Assembly (NCBI GenBank): GCA_040221055.1
Contig: JAVJVN010000012.1
Location: 174,890 to 238,889, forward strand
Length of the DNA stretch: 64,000 nucleotides
Reading direction: 5' to 3'
From: Rhodothermales bacterium
GTDB lineage: Bacteria; Bacteroidota; Rhodothermia; Rhodothermales; UBA10348
Numbering within the stretch: position 1 is the stretch's first letter; each line of letters starts with the position of its first letter. The translations under genes were made by a program, and so were the position numbers. The notes under the pieces are model-generated. The model was not told the origin of the DNA. It did not search any database and saw only the letters and a list, made by a program, of their open reading frames with translations. Positions 47,101-54,880 of this stretch are shown here, piece by piece.

Positions 47101-47778
47101 GAAATAGACGTCCGGGTTCTGTGCGGTTCCACGGATGAAGGGATTGTCCGGCGACATGCCTCGGCTGCGATGGGCCTCCACCCATTCCGGTCGGATCATC
47201 TCCCGGATGACGTCATCCGGGAACACATCGATCTTCTTCAGTTCGTGGGATGTCCGGAATCCGTCGAAGATGTGCAGGAACGGAATCCGCGACTGGAGGG
47301 TGGCGGCTTGGGAGATCAGCGCCAGGTCCAGGACTTCCTGGACATTCCCCGAGAACAACATGGCCCACCCTGCACCCCGTGCGGCCATCACATCGCTGTG
47401 GTCCCCGAAAATGGACAAGGCCTGCGCCGCCAGGCTGCGGGCCGCGATGTGGAAGACCGTCCCCGTCAGCTCGCCGGCAATTTTGTACATGTTGGGAATC
47501 ATGAGCAGCAGCCCCTGACTCGCCGTGAACGTGGTAGTCAATGCGCCCGATTGCAGGGCACCATGGACGGCACCCGCAGCTCCGCCTTCCGCCTGCATTT
47601 CAATGACCCGAGGGGTGGTACCCCAGATATTCGCCTGGTCCTGCGAACTCCACAAGTCCGACCATTCACCCATGGGGGAGGCCGGTGTAATGGGGTAAAT
47701 GGCAATGACTTCATTGGTGCGGTAGGCTACGTGGGCCGCCGCCTCGTTGCCATCCATCGTGACGAAATGCTCGGACAT
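44143..47778 (-). CDS. nifJ: Pyruvate:ferredoxin (flavodoxin) oxidoreductase
   Basis: The start at 47778 (MSEHFVTMDGNEAAAHVAYR) fits the family and gives 1211 residues. It is the single-chain form: domain I, domain II, two 4Fe-4S sites near residues 689 and 744 (CIQCGKCVLVCP and CTGCQLCVEVCP), and a TPP domain from about 830 with GDGWAYDIGFGGLDH and SNTGGQASKAT. An additional cluster site is ACSGCGE with a later ATGC. It converts pyruvate and CoA to acetyl-CoA, CO2 and reduced ferredoxin or flavodoxin. The last 35 residues are a Pro/Gly-rich tail (KPGLPPTATLPPKPG), which is unusual. It is divergent from the nagB fusion. Confidence 0.95.
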   Translation of the reverse strand: MSEHFVTMDGNEAAAHVAYRTNEVIAIYPITPASPMGEWSDLWSSQDQANIWGTTPRVIEMQAEGGAAGAVHGALQSGALTTTFTASQGLLLMIPNMYKIAGELTGTVFHIAARSLAAQALSIFGDHSDVMAARGAGWAMLFSGNVQEVLDLALISQAATLQSRIPFLHIFDGFRTSHELKKIDVFPDDVIREMIRPEWVEAHRSRGMSPDNPFIRGTAQNPDVYFQARESVNPFYTQCISAVCEQMDRFAALTGRTYRPFEYTGSPTATRVVVIMGSGAETARETATWLHAHGEDVGVVTVRLYRPFSTSHFLDVLPESVTDMAVLDRTKEPGSNGEPLFQDIVTALASRGTPMPRMIGGRYGLSSKEFTPAMVKAVFEALREEKPPHPFVVGIHDDVSNNSLSWDPSFDILGASVTQAVFWGLGSDGTVGANKNSIKIIGEQTPFHAQGYFVYDSKKAGARTISHLRFGPDPINAPWLIDRAQFVAVHQFGFLERYNTLEMAAEGGTFLLNSPHGPETVWSHLPRPVQEQIIQRRLRFFVVDAYALAAELNLGVRINTIMQAAFFHLAGILPPDEAIAQIKAYIRKTYGKRGEAIVRQNNEAVDAAISHLFEVTVPGTATSMAGLRPPVPSRAPSFVQSVTAEMIAGRGDDLPVSTLPVDGTYPSGTTQWEKRNIAMEIPEWDPDLCIQCGKCVLVCPHAVIRANVVPNALLAGSPEGFQSLEASWRGLEDHAYTLQVSSEDCTGCQLCVEVCPAKDKSHAGRKALNMIPNTDQSTEHWEFFTTLDPISRTSPLSFSKVKDVQLMEPLFEFSSACSGCGETPYLKLATQLFGDRMVVANATGCSSIYGGNLPTTPWARNRDGRGPAWNNSLFEDNAEFGLGMRISLDKQAEYARELLGRLREPLGSGVVQALLDAQPISEEEIAAQRDRIRDLKTRLSPIGTAAARDLMSVADALVPRSVWIIGGDGWAYDIGFGGLDHVLASGRNVNVLVLDTEVYSNTGGQASKATGLGAVAKFAAGGKAMPKKDLGLIAVNYGYVYVAQVAMGANDNQTIKAFREAEAYDGPSLIIAYSHCIAHGIDMTKGLEQQDLATRSGHWPLYRFDPRLQEERRNPFQLDSKKPSIPLTEYLYNENRYRILTKINPDQAARFARHAQTNVNEKWKRYESLAKRAEMSPEEPGKTGLPPAAGPPSKPGLPPTATLPPKPGRTP

Positions 47779-47886
47779 GCTGTCTACCTCTCTGTTGAAA
47801 CCGCGGAATTGATCCTGCGGGGTGGAATTCGGGACAGCATGAAAATGCACTGTCAGCGGCATCCTGCTTGCGGGTAATCATCCAAA

Positions 47887-47915
47887 CCGCGTGTAGGACA
47901 GGTCCCTACACACGG
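47887..47915. promoter_or_regulatory. Inverted repeat in the nifJ / nagB divergent region
   Basis: CCG-c-GTGTAGG-acaggtc-CCTACAC-a-CGG: arms of 7 perfect pairs, one mismatch, and 3 more pairs, with a 7-base loop. It lies 109 bases upstream of nifJ and 136 bases upstream of the fusion gene. It could be an operator for a dimeric regulator or an mRNA hairpin. It matches no consensus that I recognise. Confidence 0.5.
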
Positions 47916-48050
47916 TCCAACCCTCATGGGCGTCCCCATCGACACGCGTGAAACGATTCCGAAAACGCTGCCCCGGCATGGATGTGCGCCAGGCGAAGCC
48001 GTACTTTGATGATTCGGCCATCCTTCGCAAGCCGCCACACCGTTCCAGCC

Positions 48051-49979
48051 ATGTCCACCATGTCCTCTTCGTCCTCTGGACTCCCCGCTGTCATCCACCC
48101 GTCCGAACATCCCAACGCAGAAGGCACCCAGCTCGAAAAAATCCCGGTCCTCATCTACGACGAACCGGCTCAGCTGTCGCTGCAGGTGGCGAAACGAGTG
48201 GCCAATCTCATTGAGGAACGTTCGGCCGCAGGCAAGAAAGTAGTCCTGGGCCTGCCGACCGGTTCAACGCCCATTGGCGCGTATCAGCATCTCATCCGGA
48301 TGCACCGTGAAAACGGACTGGACTTCTCGAACGTCGTCACGTTCAACCTGGACGAATACTATCCCATGCAGCCGGACAGCCTCCAGAGCTATCACCGGTT
48401 CATGTTTGAGAACTTCTTTGATCACGTCAACATCCCGCGCGAGAACATCCACATTCCGCGGGGCGATCTGAAGCCCGAAGAAGTCGAGACCTATTGCCTG
48501 GCCTACGAGCACGCCATCCGCAAAGCCGGCGGCATAGACCTTATCCTGCTCGGCATCGGTCGAAGTGGCCACATCGGGTTCAACGAACCCGGTTCGGGCA
48601 TCGATACGCGCACCCGGGCCATCATCCTGGACGAGATCACGCGGAAAGATGCGGCATCGGACTTTTTCGGCGATGACAACGTTCCGCGCGAGGCCATCAC
48701 CATGGGGGTCGGCACCATATTGGATGCGCGCGAAATCATCCTCATGGCCACGGGAGAGCACAAGGCACCCATCGTTCGCCGGGCCGTCGAGGAGCCGCCC
48801 AACCGGGCCGTCACCGCCTCGTTCCTGCAGCATCATCGCGATGCCACCATCTACGTGGATGAGGCTGCTTCCCAGGAACTGACCCGCATAAAGACACCGT
48901 GGGTGGTCAAGCCGGTCACCTGGACAGAAGAGTTGTCCGTACGTGCCGTCATCTGGCTCAGCGAGCAAGTTGGCAAGGCCATTCTTCGCCTGGAATCCAG
49001 TGATTTCCACACACATCACCTCCATGGCCTGGCGTACCGGTATGCCAACACCGACGACCTGTGTCGTCGCGTGTTCGAATTGCTGCGCCGCAAGATCGTG
49101 TACTCCGAGCAGTTGATCTCCGAGAAACGGGTGGTGCTGTTCTCACCGCATCCCGATGATGATGTAATTTCAATGGGGGGGATGCTCGGCAAGCTCGTCT
49201 CCAACGGCAACGATGTCACCGTATCGTACATGACGAACGGATCGGTCGCGGTGTTCGATGCGGATGTGCGGCGTTACATCCGGTTCATGGAAATGGCATC
49301 TGACGTCTTCAAGACCGCTCCCGGATTCCTGGACCAATTGGCTGCGTTCCGACAGGCCATGGACGACAAGAAACCCGGGACGGTGGATTCCGCCGACGTG
49401 CAGCGTGTGAAGGCGTACATCCGGTATGCCGAAGCCATTGCCGGAATCGAGGTCATGGGACTGCGCCGCGAGCACGCCCGCTTCCTGGACATGCCGTTCT
49501 ACAAGACCGGTCGCGTTCGCAAGGACCCCATCGGACCGCAGGACGTGCAGATTGTCCTCGATCTGCTGGAGGAGTTGAATCCGGAACACATCTTCGTGGC
49601 GGGCGACCTGTCCGATCCCCACGGCACGCACCGCATGTGCTATTTCGCCATCCGTCAGGCGCTCGAGCGCTACAATGAGGGCAAGTCGGAAGATGAAATG
49701 CCAACGGTCTGGTTGTATCGCGGAGCCTGGCAGGAGTGGGAAATCCATCGTGCCGACGTGTTCATTCCCATGACGAAGAACGATCTGAACCGAAAGATCG
49801 AAGCCATTTTCAAGCACGAGAGCCAGAAAGACCGGGCCATGTACCCGGGCGCGTACGATGTGCGCGAGTTCTGGGAGCGGGCCCGGGACCGGAATGCGGA
49901 AACGGCAGCGCGGTTGAACAACCTGGGCCTGCCGGAATTCGATGCCGCCGAAGCGTTCGTGTGTTCGAAGGAGATGTAG
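48051..49979 (+). CDS. nagB: Glucosamine-6-phosphate deaminase fused to LmbE/PIG-L deacetylase
   Basis: The ATG at 48051 gives 642 residues; an ATG three codons later is equally possible. Residues about 25-285 are NagB: LGLPTGSTPIGAYQHLIRMH, FNLDEYYPM and GRSGHIGFNEPGSG carry the sugar-phosphate and catalytic residues. Residues about 355-600 are an LmbE/PIG-L domain with VLFSPHPDDDVISMGG and DLSDPHGTHR as zinc-binding motifs. The fusion could remove an acetyl group and then the amino group of GlcNAc-6-phosphate or a related sugar. Such fusions occur in Bacteroidota. Confidence 0.93.
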   Translation: MSTMSSSSSGLPAVIHPSEHPNAEGTQLEKIPVLIYDEPAQLSLQVAKRVANLIEERSAAGKKVVLGLPTGSTPIGAYQHLIRMHRENGLDFSNVVTFNLDEYYPMQPDSLQSYHRFMFENFFDHVNIPRENIHIPRGDLKPEEVETYCLAYEHAIRKAGGIDLILLGIGRSGHIGFNEPGSGIDTRTRAIILDEITRKDAASDFFGDDNVPREAITMGVGTILDAREIILMATGEHKAPIVRRAVEEPPNRAVTASFLQHHRDATIYVDEAASQELTRIKTPWVVKPVTWTEELSVRAVIWLSEQVGKAILRLESSDFHTHHLHGLAYRYANTDDLCRRVFELLRRKIVYSEQLISEKRVVLFSPHPDDDVISMGGMLGKLVSNGNDVTVSYMTNGSVAVFDADVRRYIRFMEMASDVFKTAPGFLDQLAAFRQAMDDKKPGTVDSADVQRVKAYIRYAEAIAGIEVMGLRREHARFLDMPFYKTGRVRKDPIGPQDVQIVLDLLEELNPEHIFVAGDLSDPHGTHRMCYFAIRQALERYNEGKSEDEMPTVWLYRGAWQEWEIHRADVFIPMTKNDLNRKIEAIFKHESQKDRAMYPGAYDVREFWERARDRNAETAARLNNLGLPEFDAAEAFVCSKEM

Positions 49980-49986
49980 CGTTCGG

Positions 49987-51009
49987 CTATTGGCCGGAAA
50001 GCACCTGCCCCAATACCTCCAGGGCCGTCTCGATCTCGGCGGCGCTGACATCCTTGTGTGTCGTGGCGCGGATGGTATGGGGCCCGAACGGTGACAAGGC
50101 AACGCCGCGTGCCCTGCAGGCCGTCACCAGCGCGACGGCGTCCTGGACCACATCGAACATGATGATGTTCGTCTCCACGCTGCCCAGGTCGAGCGAGACC
50201 CCGGGCAGTCCGGCCAGGCCCTCGGCCAGCCGGCGTGCGTTGGCATGATCCTGGCCCAAACGGTCCCGGTTGTGGGTCAGGGCATGGATACCGGCCGCTG
50301 CCAGGATACCCACTTGGCGCATGCCTCCACCGAACATCTTCCGGTAGCGATGGGCGCGCCCGATACGCTCTGCATCTCCAACCAGAAGGCTGCCGACCGG
50401 CGCCCCGAGCCCTTTTGACAGGCACACCGAAACGGTGTCGAACGGAGCCGCCCAATCGGCCTCGCTGATTCCACTGGCCACGGCCGCATTCCACAGGCGG
50501 GCGCCGTCCAGGTGACAGGTGAAGCCGGCTTCGCGTGCGGCCCCGACGGCGTCCTTCAGGCGATCCATGGGGTAGATGGTACCGCCGGCCTTGTTGTGGG
50601 TGTTTTCCAGGCAGAGCACCCGTTGCCGGGGCTCCCAGTAATAGTGGGAACGCACCGCAGTGCGGATATCATCGCCGGTCAGGACGCCCCGCCGACCCGG
50701 CAGGGTACGCAAGTTGGCTCCGGAAAGGGCGGCTGTCGCACCCGATTCGTAATTCACGATGTGGCATGCCGCTTCGCACACCACCTCGTCGCCCGGTTCC
50801 GTGTGGATCCGGACTGCCAACTGGTTCGACATGGTGCCCGACGGCACGAACAGTGCGGCCTCCTTGCCCAGGCGCTCGGCTACCATGTCCTGCAACCGAT
50901 TGACCGTAGGGTCCTCACCAAAAACATCATCCCCGACCTCGGCCGCCGCCATGGCGTTGCGCATGGCGGCATCGGGACGCGTAACCGTATCGCTACGGAG
51001 ATCAATCAT
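49987..51009 (-). CDS. ltaE: Low-specificity L-threonine aldolase
   Basis: The protein has 340 residues of the PLP fold-type I family. It opens [20 protein letters not shown], and the PLP lysine lies in [18 protein letters not shown]. It cleaves threonine or allo-threonine to glycine and acetaldehyde. The start overlaps the greA stop (ATGA). It converges on the nagB fusion with a 7-base gap. Confidence 0.95.
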   Translation of the reverse strand: MIDLRSDTVTRPDAAMRNAMAAAEVGDDVFGEDPTVNRLQDMVAERLGKEAALFVPSGTMSNQLAVRIHTEPGDEVVCEAACHIVNYESGATAALSGANLRTLPGRRGVLTGDDIRTAVRSHYYWEPRQRVLCLENTHNKAGGTIYPMDRLKDAVGAAREAGFTCHLDGARLWNAAVASGISEADWAAPFDTVSVCLSKGLGAPVGSLLVGDAERIGRAHRYRKMFGGGMRQVGILAAAGIHALTHNRDRLGQDHANARRLAEGLAGLPGVSLDLGSVETNIIMFDVVQDAVALVTACRARGVALSPFGPHTIRATTHKDVSAAEIETALEVLGQVLSGQ

Positions 51010-51488
51010 CCGCGGGAGATGTCGAGGATTTCCAGGGTCACGGTACCGGCAGGCACGGTGATGTCCGCCGTTTCGCCGACCGACTTGCCCAGAAGTCCCG
51101 CGCCGATGGGGCTCTTGATGGAAATGCGACCGGCCGACAAGTCAGCCTCTTCCGGCGCGACGAGCGTGTAGGTCTGCTCGGCACCATTGGCCCGGTTCTT
51201 CACCGTAACGGTGGACAGGATGAACGCCTTGCTGCTGTCAATCTGGCTTTCATCCACCACACGGGCGTTCGAAATGGTGGTTTCGAGCTTGGCGATCTTG
51301 GTTTCCAGGTGTCCCTGCTCTTCCTTCGCCGCATCGTATTCCGCGTTCTCAGACAGGTCACCTTGCGCCCGCGCATCCGCAATGGCTTCCGCAATCCGGG
51401 CACGTTCCTTGGTTCGGAGGAATTGCAATTCGTCCTTGAGTTTTGCGAGGCCCTCTTTCGTCAAGTAGGTAATCTGGGGCGTTTCCAT
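51006..51488 (-). CDS. greA: Transcript cleavage factor GreA
   Basis: The protein has 160 residues. An N-terminal coiled coil ([20 protein letters not shown], then [20 protein letters not shown]) precedes a C-terminal FKBP-like domain ([18 protein letters not shown]). The acidic tip residues D and E that stimulate RNA polymerase cleavage are present in SENAEYD. Gene order with ltaE is coupled by a 4-base overlap. Confidence 0.96.
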   Translation of the reverse strand: METPQITYLTKEGLAKLKDELQFLRTKERARIAEAIADARAQGDLSENAEYDAAKEEQGHLETKIAKLETTISNARVVDESQIDSSKAFILSTVTVKNRANGAEQTYTLVAPEEADLSAGRISIKSPIGAGLLGKSVGETADITVPAGTVTLEILDISRG

Positions 51489-51520
51489 GGGGGAATCCTG
51501 TTACTGAAATTCTAAAATGC

Positions 51521-51548
51521 AAAAACGCTGCCGCACGGGGCGACAGCG
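51521..51548 (-). terminator. Rho-independent terminator downstream of the NlpC/P60 gene
   Basis: On the minus strand, CGCTGTCGC-cccgt-GCGGCAGCG (9-bp stem with one G-U pair) is followed by TTTTT. It lies 67 bases past the NlpC stop and before greA, so it ends the lipoprotein transcript and separates it from greA. Confidence 0.75.
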
Positions 51549-51614
51549 CATGCTCGCAACCGGATGGACCGGTACGTGCTCGACTTGAACCGCATGAAAC
51601 GCGCCCGTGGCCGG

Positions 51615-52229
51615 TCAGTTTCCGGAGGAATCGGCCAAACGCTCCAGGGGACTCCATCGGTCGTCCACGACACGACGTCCGGTATGGTACCACTGTCGCC
51701 AATAGGGCTCGTCCAGATGCGAAATCATGACGCCCTGACTGGTCGATGCGTGCAGGAATTCCCGATCCGAAAGAACGATGCCGGCATGTCGGCCGCGCCC
51801 GTCCGGACGGAAGAAGACCAGGTCGCCGACATCCAGCTGGTTGCGCCGCACCCGCGATCCCAATCGGATTTGCTCTTCGGTCGTCCGCGGCAGACCCAAC
51901 TGGAGTGCCGAAGCGAAAATGGTCTGTATGAGCGCACTGCAGTCAATGCCGGACGAGGAAAGACCACCGAACAGATACGGGGTACCGATCCATGTGGTGG
52001 CGGCTTCCCGTAGCAGGTTGTCCAACAGGGCCAGTGGCTCCGATCCGAGCGACATCAGGGAATCGGCCGTCGGGGACGATTCTGTCGCATCGGTTTCACC
52101 GGGATATGGAGTCTCTGTCACAGCCACAGGCTTCGACGCCGACGCCGGCTCGGCGTATCGGCTCGTCTTGAGCGCGGAGCATCCACTCAGCATCAATACT
52201 GTCATTGCGAACAGGATCGGACGGATCAT
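51615..52229 (-). CDS. NlpC/P60 cell-wall peptidase lipoprotein
   Basis: The protein has 204 residues. Lipobox LSGC at Cys17 follows a short signal (MIRPILFAMTVLML). A Ser/Thr/Pro-rich linker leads to an NlpC/P60 domain with the catalytic Cys in GIDCSALIQTIF, His in GRHAGIVLSD and a third polar residue in FLHASTSQGV. Such enzymes cut peptide stems of peptidoglycan. It is divergent from the bacilliredoxin gene across 174 bases. Confidence 0.93.
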   Translation of the reverse strand: MIRPILFAMTVLMLSGCSALKTSRYAEPASASKPVAVTETPYPGETDATESSPTADSLMSLGSEPLALLDNLLREAATTWIGTPYLFGGLSSSGIDCSALIQTIFASALQLGLPRTTEEQIRLGSRVRRNQLDVGDLVFFRPDGRGRHAGIVLSDREFLHASTSQGVMISHLDEPYWRQWYHTGRRVVDDRWSPLERLADSSGN

Positions 52230-52403
52230 GGGACAGGAAAGGGGGATTCAGTGGGCAATATTCAACCGGCCATATGTTTTGTATCGGTCCATGGGCGAAA
52301 AGCTGAACTTTGAATAAACGGAGAGGCTGACCGGGCGGCGGATCAATCACAGAACCGTTGCCGTTGTCCGAATCTCGTCAAAAAGCACTGAACAACGTAC
52401 ACC

Positions 52404-52919
52404 ATGCCTTATCCGGAACCCCTCGTCGCGCCCATGCGGGCTGAACTCTCCCGAGTTGGTGTTGTTGAACTGAAAACGCCAGAAATGGTTGACGATGCGT
52501 TCGACAAGGCGCAATCGGGTACCATGCTGCTCGTGGTCAACAGCGTTTGCGGATGCGCCGCAGCCAACGCACGGCCCGCTGTCACGCTGGCCATGCAGGC
52601 ACCCGTACAGCCGGACCGGTATACCACGGTTTTTGCCGGCCAGGATCTGGAAGCCACGGCACGCGCCCGTGATTTCCTGGCAGGCATCCCGCCATCGTCC
52701 CCGTTCATCGCGCTCATCAAGAACGGCGAGCCCGCATTCGTTCTTGAGCGTCGTAATATTGAAGGACGGTCCGCATCGGCCATCGCCATGGATCTGGTGG
52801 GCGCCTTCAATACCTATTGCGGGGAAAAGAGCGCAGCCGCGCCGTCGGTTGGGACTGCAGACGCGGAGCAGCCGGAGCGCGGCGACGACCTGCCCGGGAC
52901 ATTCCGCTCCATCCTCTGA
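52404..52919 (+). CDS. BrxA/BrxB-family bacilliredoxin
   Basis: The protein has 171 residues. The redox motif is VCGCAAANARP, typical of YphP/YqiW proteins, which reduce mixed disulfides with low-molecular-weight thiols such as bacillithiol. The usual length is about 145; the extra 25 residues are at the C-terminus (EKSAAAPSVGTADAEQPERG), low in complexity. Presence hints that the cell makes bacillithiol, but no bsh genes are in the window. Confidence 0.92.
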   Translation: MPYPEPLVAPMRAELSRVGVVELKTPEMVDDAFDKAQSGTMLLVVNSVCGCAAANARPAVTLAMQAPVQPDRYTTVFAGQDLEATARARDFLAGIPPSSPFIALIKNGEPAFVLERRNIEGRSASAIAMDLVGAFNTYCGEKSAAAPSVGTADAEQPERGDDLPGTFRSIL

Positions 52920-52979
52920 GGCGGATTAAAGAATGCTGACCGGTGGTCGATATTGGCAGTACGCCAAACAGAGACCATC

Positions 52980-53252
52980 GTGACCGCACCGGAATACAAG
53001 CCCATTGCTTCCTTCGGCATAGCCAGCCCGTACACCCAGCCGTCCCTGGACGAACTCGTCCAGCTGTGCATGGATTTCGGCTTGGTGAACGATGTACGGC
53101 ATGAGTCCAACGGCCGGCTGAGCATAAAGTGCAAGGAGGAAACCTTCCGGGCCACGTTGCCCGAGGCCCAACTGCTCATTCGCGGACTGCTCATCGGGTA
53201 TTTTGCCATGCATACGCGCGACGATCTGTCGCTGGCCAACTGGGAGAACTAG
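52980..53252 (+). CDS. Small conserved-looking protein of about 90 residues, function unknown
   Basis: I place the start at GTG 52980 (TAPEYKPIASFGIASPYTQP); a TTG at 52953 would add nine residues. The protein is compact, with a central LVQLCMDFGLVNDVRHESNG stretch and an amphipathic ending (LLIRGLLIGYFAMHTRDDLS). It has no signal peptide or membrane helix. It lies 60 bases after the bacilliredoxin gene and 63 bases before the thiolase gene. I do not recognise the family. Confidence 0.6.
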   Translation: MTAPEYKPIASFGIASPYTQPSLDELVQLCMDFGLVNDVRHESNGRLSIKCKEETFRATLPEAQLLIRGLLIGYFAMHTRDDLSLANWEN

Positions 53253-53315
53253 ACCCGCGCTGCATCGTAAGGAAACCGCTTTCAACACCAAGCGTGATCA
53301 CCAAGCGGAATTCCC

Positions 53316-54506
53316 ATGCGCGAAGTCTTTGTTGTGGACGCGGTCCGCACGCCCATCGGCACCTTCGGCGGTGCCCTTTCGAGTCATACCCCGGTTGACC
53401 TTGCCGCCCATGTGATGGGTGCCTCGCTCGAACGTTCCGGGGTTGCCGGAGCCGACCTCGATCTGTACATCTTCGGCAATGTGCTGAGGGGAGGACACGG
53501 CCAACTCATTCCCCGTCAAGCCGCGTTCAAAGCCGGGATACCCGATCATGTGGACGGTTTTGCCGTCGACATGGTGTGTTCCTCCGGTATGCTCGCCCTC
53601 ATGCAGGGCGCAACGATGATCAAGGCAGGAGAGGCCGATCTCGTCCTGACCGGCGGCACGGAGTCCATGTCCGGAACGGGGTTCTATCTGTCGTCCCGTG
53701 CCCGCTGGGGGTACAAATTCCTGATGGGCAACCCGGAAGGCCTCACAGATCTGTTGCTGCATGATGGCCTTACGGATCCCATGTCCGGAGAGGCCATGGG
53801 TGTGCAGACCGAGCGCCTGGCCGCCGAGAAAGGCATTACCCGGGACGAACTGGACGCCGTGGCGGAAGCATCGCATCGACGCGCGCATGAGGCCACGGAG
53901 GCTGGAGCCTTCCGTTCCGAAATGGCACCCATCGCGTACCGCGTCAAGCGCGACATGGTCACCCTCGACCGGGACGAAGGTATCCGTCCGGCGACGACCC
54001 TCGAATCCCTGGCGGCACTCCGCACGGCATTCCAGAAGGATGGCGTACTGACAGCCGGCAACGCGAGCCAGATTTCGGATGGCGCCAGCGCCATCATGCT
54101 GGCCAGCGGGGAGGCGGTCAAGAAGTACGGGCTCAAACCATTGGCCCGGTACATGGCGTCCGGCATTTCCGCCGGCCCCGCATGGCGATTCCCCGAAGCG
54201 CCCATCCCGGCCGTAAAGAAAGCATTGGACAAGGCGGGTCTTGGCATCGGCGATTTCGACCTGCACGAAAACAACGAAGCGTTCGCCATCAACAACGTAC
54301 TGTACAGCCGGATGCTGGACGTGGACATGGACCGGTTGAACGTGCATGGCGGCGCCGTGGCCCTCGGGCACCCCATCGGATGCAGCGGGTCGCGCATTGT
54401 GACCACGCTCATCCATGCCCTTCACCGCCATGACAAGGCGCGGGGGATGGCGGCCATCTGTCATGGCACGGGCGGTGGCACGGCCGTGGCCATCGAGCGC
54501 GTGTGA
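53316..54506 (+). CDS. Thiolase (acetyl-CoA acetyltransferase type)
   Basis: The protein has 396 residues. It opens REVFVVDAVRTPIGTFGGAL. The nucleophilic Cys is in DMVCSSGMLAL, His in DLHENNEAFAI, and the second Cys in ICHGTGGGTAVA; GGAVALGHPIGCSGSRI is the family signature. It condenses or cleaves acyl-CoAs; direction cannot be set from sequence. It is coupled to crcB by a 4-base overlap and is in a cluster with an acyl-CoA reductase. Confidence 0.95.
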   Translation: MREVFVVDAVRTPIGTFGGALSSHTPVDLAAHVMGASLERSGVAGADLDLYIFGNVLRGGHGQLIPRQAAFKAGIPDHVDGFAVDMVCSSGMLALMQGATMIKAGEADLVLTGGTESMSGTGFYLSSRARWGYKFLMGNPEGLTDLLLHDGLTDPMSGEAMGVQTERLAAEKGITRDELDAVAEASHRRAHEATEAGAFRSEMAPIAYRVKRDMVTLDRDEGIRPATTLESLAALRTAFQKDGVLTAGNASQISDGASAIMLASGEAVKKYGLKPLARYMASGISAGPAWRFPEAPIPAVKKALDKAGLGIGDFDLHENNEAFAINNVLYSRMLDVDMDRLNVHGGAVALGHPIGCSGSRIVTTLIHALHRHDKARGMAAICHGTGGGTAVAIERV

Positions 54507-54880
54507 CCCAGCTGCTCTACATAGCCCTCGGGGGAGCCCTGGGTGCCTTGGGGCGATTCGGGGTTTCCCTGGCCGTCCTCCGGTATGCGGGGGGAGGCTT
54601 TCCCTGGGGCACGTTGGCGGTGAATGTCATCGGGTCGTTCCTGGCTGGCGTATTCTGGGCCATCCTGGGTCAGACACACGGACCACAGCGCATGCATGCG
54701 CTGTTCATGATCGGCATGCTCGGAGCGTTCACGACGTTTTCCGCCTTCAGTGTCGAGAGTCTGCGCCTGTATGAGGATGGCCAGTCCCTGATGGCCCTGG
54801 TCAACGTGTTTGCGAACAATCTGGGCGCATTGGCGGCGGTCGTGGCCGGCGTCTGGGTGGGACGGTCACTTTCGGCATGA
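54503..54880 (+). CDS. crcB: CrcB/Fluc fluoride channel
   Basis: The protein has 125 residues with four membrane helices. Motifs GGALGALGRFG, WGTLAVNVIGSFLAG and MLGAFTTFSAFSVE are the fluoride-pore signatures, including the conserved Asn and Phe residues. It exports fluoride as a dual-topology dimer. The start is GTG at 54503. It lies between the thiolase and acyl-CoA reductase genes, overlapping each by 4 bases, with no obvious functional link. No fluoride riboswitch is apparent, since the gene has no leader. Confidence 0.94.
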   Translation: MTQLLYIALGGALGALGRFGVSLAVLRYAGGGFPWGTLAVNVIGSFLAGVFWAILGQTHGPQRMHALFMIGMLGAFTTFSAFSVESLRLYEDGQSLMALVNVFANNLGALAAVVAGVWVGRSLSA

